DNA of 47,214 nucleotides from Telmatospirillum sp. (lineage in GTDB: Bacteria > Pseudomonadota > Alphaproteobacteria > Rhodospirillales > Magnetospirillaceae). The notes under the pieces were generated by a model. The model had not been told where the DNA came from. It made no database searches and saw only the letters and a program-made list of their open reading frames with translations. Location: NCBI GenBank assembly GCA_009712185.1, contig WASQ01000116.1, positions 50,501-97,714 on the forward strand, in the 5' to 3' direction. Positions within the stretch are counted from its first letter, which is position 1; every line of letters starts with the position of its first letter. Shown piece by piece: positions 44,726 through 47,214 of the stretch. Position numbers and translations under genes: made by a program.

Positions 44726-44959
44726 GGTGTCACCTCGTTCCGCCACCCGTCCGGGAGTTGCCGCCCCGGGAACAAGGATGGCCGGCAACAGAAACATCAT
44801 AGAATGCATGGAGACAGCGCCCCGCCCAGCGGGCGTTCCGGAACCAATCACCATGCAAGCCACTATACTTCTTGCCGAGACCCCCGCAACACGGGGAATT
44901 CCGAATTGGGGGGATGCGGCCGTGATTCCTGATCCTGGCGTGATCGTTCTCGGTCGGGG

Positions 44960-45445
44960 GCTATGCCGGGCGACATAGCCGGAGAGCGGGACAGTGAGAC
45001 GCTGAGGACCCTGGCATCCCGCCCGGTTACTGCCAGGGCCGCAAGTCCGGAAGGACTCCATGAGGGAGAGATCCCGGAACTAATGCCGTGGTATGAAAGC
45101 GGTCGCCCCGTCAAATGCAGGACGCGACGGACAGGATGGGCCGGTCCTTTTCGCAAATCGTCTCTGGGACCGGAGAACGTCGCCCATCGAAGCGCAACTG
45201 CGCGCCGGACGCAACCCTATTATGTCGGCCTGTGGCGGTCCTTTTGCAGGAACGCCAGGGGAGAGCGGCGCCGAAGTCGGATTAACGCGGTTCAAGCCGG
45301 GCGACGGCGCAGGGGGGAGCGTGCGAAAGAACTCCACCGGCGGCTCCGGAGTCCCTGCCGGAGTCCGGCGCGAAAGCGGTGGAATTGCTGAGCGTCGGCT
45401 TCGCCGGAACACAGGCGCGGAGGCCTGTGTCCCTGATTTTTCCCA
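44960..45445 (+). ncRNA. Candidate large structured RNA, possibly HEARO/omega-RNA-like
   Basis: An 808-base gap without a gene contains a chain of stable hairpins readable on the plus strand: CCCTGGCA/TGCCAGGG (45009-45038), AGTCC-GGAA-GGACT (45044-45057), GGGA-GAGA-TCCC (45064-45075) and CCGGTCC/GGACCGG (45141-45173). Two consecutive loops are GNRA tetraloops, but only on this strand. A terminator-like hairpin with a T-run closes the region at 45441. The order and the AGGGAGAGATCCCGG/CCGTGGTATGAAAGCGG style remind me of HEARO RNAs, the guide RNAs of IscB-type elements, though no IscB gene is present. The RNA nature rests on structure; the family is a guess from memory. Boundaries are approximate. 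Confidence 0.45.
45409..45441 (+). terminator. Rho-independent-type terminator after the structured RNA
   Basis: ACACAGGC (45409-45416) pairs perfectly with GCCTGTGT (45423-45430) across the loop GCGGAG, and TTTTT follows at 45437-45441. It fits the end of a plus-strand transcript. No plus-strand protein gene lies upstream within 1.6 kb. Confidence 0.6.
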
Positions 45446-45533
45446 TGCCCGGACGCTTGGCCCCGCTCGCGCGTGCCGGGCGGCACCCCGCATCCGTCTT
45501 CTGATTGGCGATGCGTCGGGACGATAACGCCGG

Positions 45534-45956
45534 TCAATCGGCCGGATTCGGGCGTCCGCGCAGGTCCTTTGTCGTCGAGCGGTGACTCTTTTCCTCAAGC
45601 CGGCGACGTTTCGATCCCAGGGTCGGGCGGGTCGGGCGGCGATAGACGGGAACCACCGCGGCTTCGCGGATCAGATCCAGCAGACGCTCCAGGGCATCGG
45701 CCTTGTTCATGTCCTGACTGCGGAACCGTTGGGCGGAAATCACCAGCACGCCCTCCCTGGTCAGGCGCCGGCCGGCCAGACGTTCCATCCGGTCCCGCAC
45801 GGCGTCGGGCAGCGAGGGGGAGTTGCGGACGTCGAACCGGAGCTGCACCGCCGATGACACCTTGTTGACATTCTGCCCGCCGGGACCGGCGGCGCGTACG
45901 AAGACAAACGACAATTCTGCCTCGTCCAGCAGGATCCGTGGCGTCACCGGGATCAT
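45534..45956 (-). CDS. arfB: ArfB (YaeJ) ribosome-rescue peptidyl-tRNA hydrolase
   Basis: 140 residues from the ATG at 45956 (an in-frame ATG at 45992 would add 12). The release-factor motif AAGPGGQNVNKV holds the catalytic GGQ at residues 26-28. The C-terminal tail is basic (RRPTRPTLGSKRRRLEEKSHRS, then KDLRGRP), the part that enters the empty mRNA channel of stalled ribosomes. ArfB frees ribosomes stuck on mRNAs without a stop codon. Neither start has a strong ribosome-binding site. The gene lies downstream of gap on the same strand, 118 bases from its stop. Confidence 0.92.
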   Translation of the reverse strand: MIPVTPRILLDEAELSFVFVRAAGPGGQNVNKVSSAVQLRFDVRNSPSLPDAVRDRMERLAGRRLTREGVLVISAQRFRSQDMNKADALERLLDLIREAAVVPVYRRPTRPTLGSKRRRLEEKSHRSTTKDLRGRPNPAD

Positions 45957-46074
45957 GGGAAACACCGCCGTCCGGTAAAACAGGCGCGGCATTGACTATG
46001 CGAAAGAAGCGTCATCCGCCCACCATACAGGATCGGGATCCCGGCGGCGATACCGGGATCCGAAGCCTGTCCCG

Positions 46075-47088
46075 TCACAAAGCGGCGGCGCCCGCCACAT
46101 GCCTTACAAAACGAAGCAGATTGCAGGCATAGCCATATTCATTGTCATACCAGGCAACAAGTTTGACAAAGGTCGGATCGAGCCCCATGCCGGCGCTGGC
46201 GTCGAAGGTTGACGGCCGGTTGCAGCCCCGGATGTCGGTCGAAACGATCGCATCCCCGGTATAGCCGAGGACATCCTTGAGTTCGCCCGCGGACGCCTCC
46301 CGCATGGCCTCGCAGACCGCATCATAGCTCGTTTCGCGGATCAGTTCGGCGGTCAGGTCGACCGCGGAGACATCCGATGTCGGCACCCTGAAGGAGATCC
46401 CGGTCAGACGGCCGGTCAGCTCCGGAATGACCTTTCCCATGGCATTGGCCGCCCCGGTGGCGAAGGGAATGATGTTGCCCTCTATGCTTCGCCCGGCGCG
46501 CCAGTCTTTCGACGACGGGGAATCCACGGTCTTCTGGGATTGTGTCGCGGCATGGACGGTGGTCATCAGGCCGCGCCGGACCCCCCAGCGGTCGTTCAGA
46601 ACTTTCACGCCCGGTGCCAGGCAATTGGTGGTGCAGGCCGCCGCCGAGACGATGGTCTGCCCGGCATAGCGCCGGTGGCTGACACCGTAGACGAACAACG
46701 GCATGTCGTCCTTCGGCGTGGCCGACAGGACCACCTTCGGCGCCCCCGCCTCCACATGGCCCTGACACCCCGCGGTATTGAGAAATCGGCCGGTCGATTC
46801 GATGACCACGTCTGCACCGGTCTCGCCCCAGCGGGCTCCCGACGGCTCCGCCGACGACGTCAGACGGATCGGACGGCCATCGACCAGCAACCGTCCGGTC
46901 TCAGCGGAAACCTCGCCTGGAAAACGTCCATGGACGGAATCGTAGCGCAGCATATGCGCCAGATAATCGGCCTCCAAAAGGTCGTTGATCGCGACGATCT
47001 CGACATCTCGGAACTCTGTCCGTGCGGCGCGCAGAACCATGCGCCCGATCCGGCCAAAGCCGTTGATGGCGACACGTACAGACATCAT
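46075..47088 (-). CDS. gap: Glyceraldehyde-3-phosphate dehydrogenase (type I)
   Basis: 337 residues; the tandem ATGs at 47088/47085 follow an AGGAG site. The NAD-binding start ([19 protein letters not shown]) and the INDL acidic residue indicate an NAD-type enzyme. Catalytic Cys152 lies in [12 protein letters not shown], His179 in TTVHAAT, and the C-terminal WYDNEYGY is present. The segment before the cysteine is SAAAC rather than the common SNASC, with two substitutions beside the nucleophile. It converts glyceraldehyde-3-phosphate to 1,3-bisphosphoglycerate in the cytoplasm. It may be a secondary gap copy; the usual neighbours (pgk, tkt) are not in view. Confidence 0.93.
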   Translation of the reverse strand: MMSVRVAINGFGRIGRMVLRAARTEFRDVEIVAINDLLEADYLAHMLRYDSVHGRFPGEVSAETGRLLVDGRPIRLTSSAEPSGARWGETGADVVIESTGRFLNTAGCQGHVEAGAPKVVLSATPKDDMPLFVYGVSHRRYAGQTIVSAAACTTNCLAPGVKVLNDRWGVRRGLMTTVHAATQSQKTVDSPSSKDWRAGRSIEGNIIPFATGAANAMGKVIPELTGRLTGISFRVPTSDVSAVDLTAELIRETSYDAVCEAMREASAGELKDVLGYTGDAIVSTDIRGCNRPSTFDASAGMGLDPTFVKLVAWYDNEYGYACNLLRFVRHVAGAAAL

Positions 47089-47161
47089 TTTCTCCTGTCG
47101 GTCCTTGGGCGGACGCCCGGCGGGTCGCCCAGGGGCAGTGCCGGTGCCTCATGTGAAGGAA

Positions 47162-47201
47162 GCCCGCCGTCCCGGCCGGAACAAGGCCGGGCCGGGCGGG
47201 C
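47162..47201 (-). terminator. Long GC hairpin at the right edge
   Basis: CCCGGCC (47171-47177) pairs with GGCCGGG (47185-47191), extended after a two-base internal loop by GCCCGCC/GGCGGGC. On the minus strand it is followed by TTCCTTC. It may terminate a minus-strand gene outside the window before gap begins. A GGGC repeat run follows it to the edge. Confidence 0.45.
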
Positions 47202-47214
47202 GGGCGGGCACCCC

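Noticed and set aside
44726-45061. Longer N-terminus for the PAQR protein (start at 45061)
   Set aside because: The extra 112 residues are not membrane-like and are encoded opposite the structured RNA candidate. The ATG at 44725 has a good ribosome-binding site.
45080-45598. Open frames of 140-170 codons on both strands in the arfB-PAQR gap
   Set aside because: Both translations are Arg/Pro/Gly-rich with no domains. The stable hairpins and terminator explain the sequence better as RNA.
1-47214. CRISPR arrays, tRNA or rRNA genes, insertion sequences, phage integrase
   Set aside because: I saw no regularly spaced repeats, no tRNA-like cloverleaf, no transposase or integrase motif and no rRNA sequence, though weak tRNA signals could be missed by eye.

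Overview
The window is high-GC DNA with tightly packed, often overlapping genes. It looks like a chromosomal segment of an alphaproteobacterium. A Rhodospirillales-type organism is my inference from the TagF-PppA fusion, the PpkA/Fha control genes, two tssC copies and the style of the neighbouring metabolic genes. No rRNA or other marker fixes the species.

Region 1 (1-8900, all minus strand) is a type VI secretion (T6SS) effector island. Read in the direction of transcription it holds a T4-lysozyme-like muramidase effector, a secreted protein that is its likely immunity partner, VgrG, a Pro/Ala-rich protein of unknown role, an EagR (DcrB/DUF1795) chaperone, a PAAR-Rhs polymorphic toxin with a single-base frameshift near its end, and a small AT-rich immunity-type gene. 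A displaced copy of an rhs core fragment enters at the left edge, which suggests an orphan rhs tip just outside the window.

Region 2 (8900-9613) is an AT-rich divergent promoter region. Region 3 (9614-31592, plus strand) is one complete T6SS operon: tagH(fha)-tssJ-tssK-tssL-tssM-tagF/pppA-ppkA-tssA-tssB-tssC-tssC2-hcp-tssE-tssF-tssG-tssH(clpV). With vgrG and the Rhs PAAR domain, all core parts are present (baseplate, membrane complex, sheath, tube, spike and recycling ATPase). Threonine-phosphorylation control is also encoded (PpkA kinase, PppA phosphatase, FHA reader, TagF brake).

Region 4 (31961-36521) is a signalling block: a GAF/HD-GYP/hemerythrin protein, a PAS-hybrid histidine kinase and an OmpR-type response regulator. 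Region 5 (36651-43285) is metabolic: an AMP-forming acyl-CoA synthetase, a SatP-type acetate permease (opposite strand), the two subunits of a type I CoA-transferase with a DsbA-fold isomerase-like protein, and an LplT-like MFS transporter. Region 6 (43294-47214, mostly minus) holds a class I glutamine amidotransferase, a hemolysin III/PAQR membrane protein, an unannotated and highly structured RNA-like region on the plus strand (about 44960-45445), the ribosome rescue factor ArfB and a GAPDH.

The points most worth following are the structured RNA candidate, the Rhs tip with its frameshift, toxin and immunity gene, the muramidase/secreted-partner pair, and the HD-GYP-hemerythrin fusion with a substituted iron ligand.
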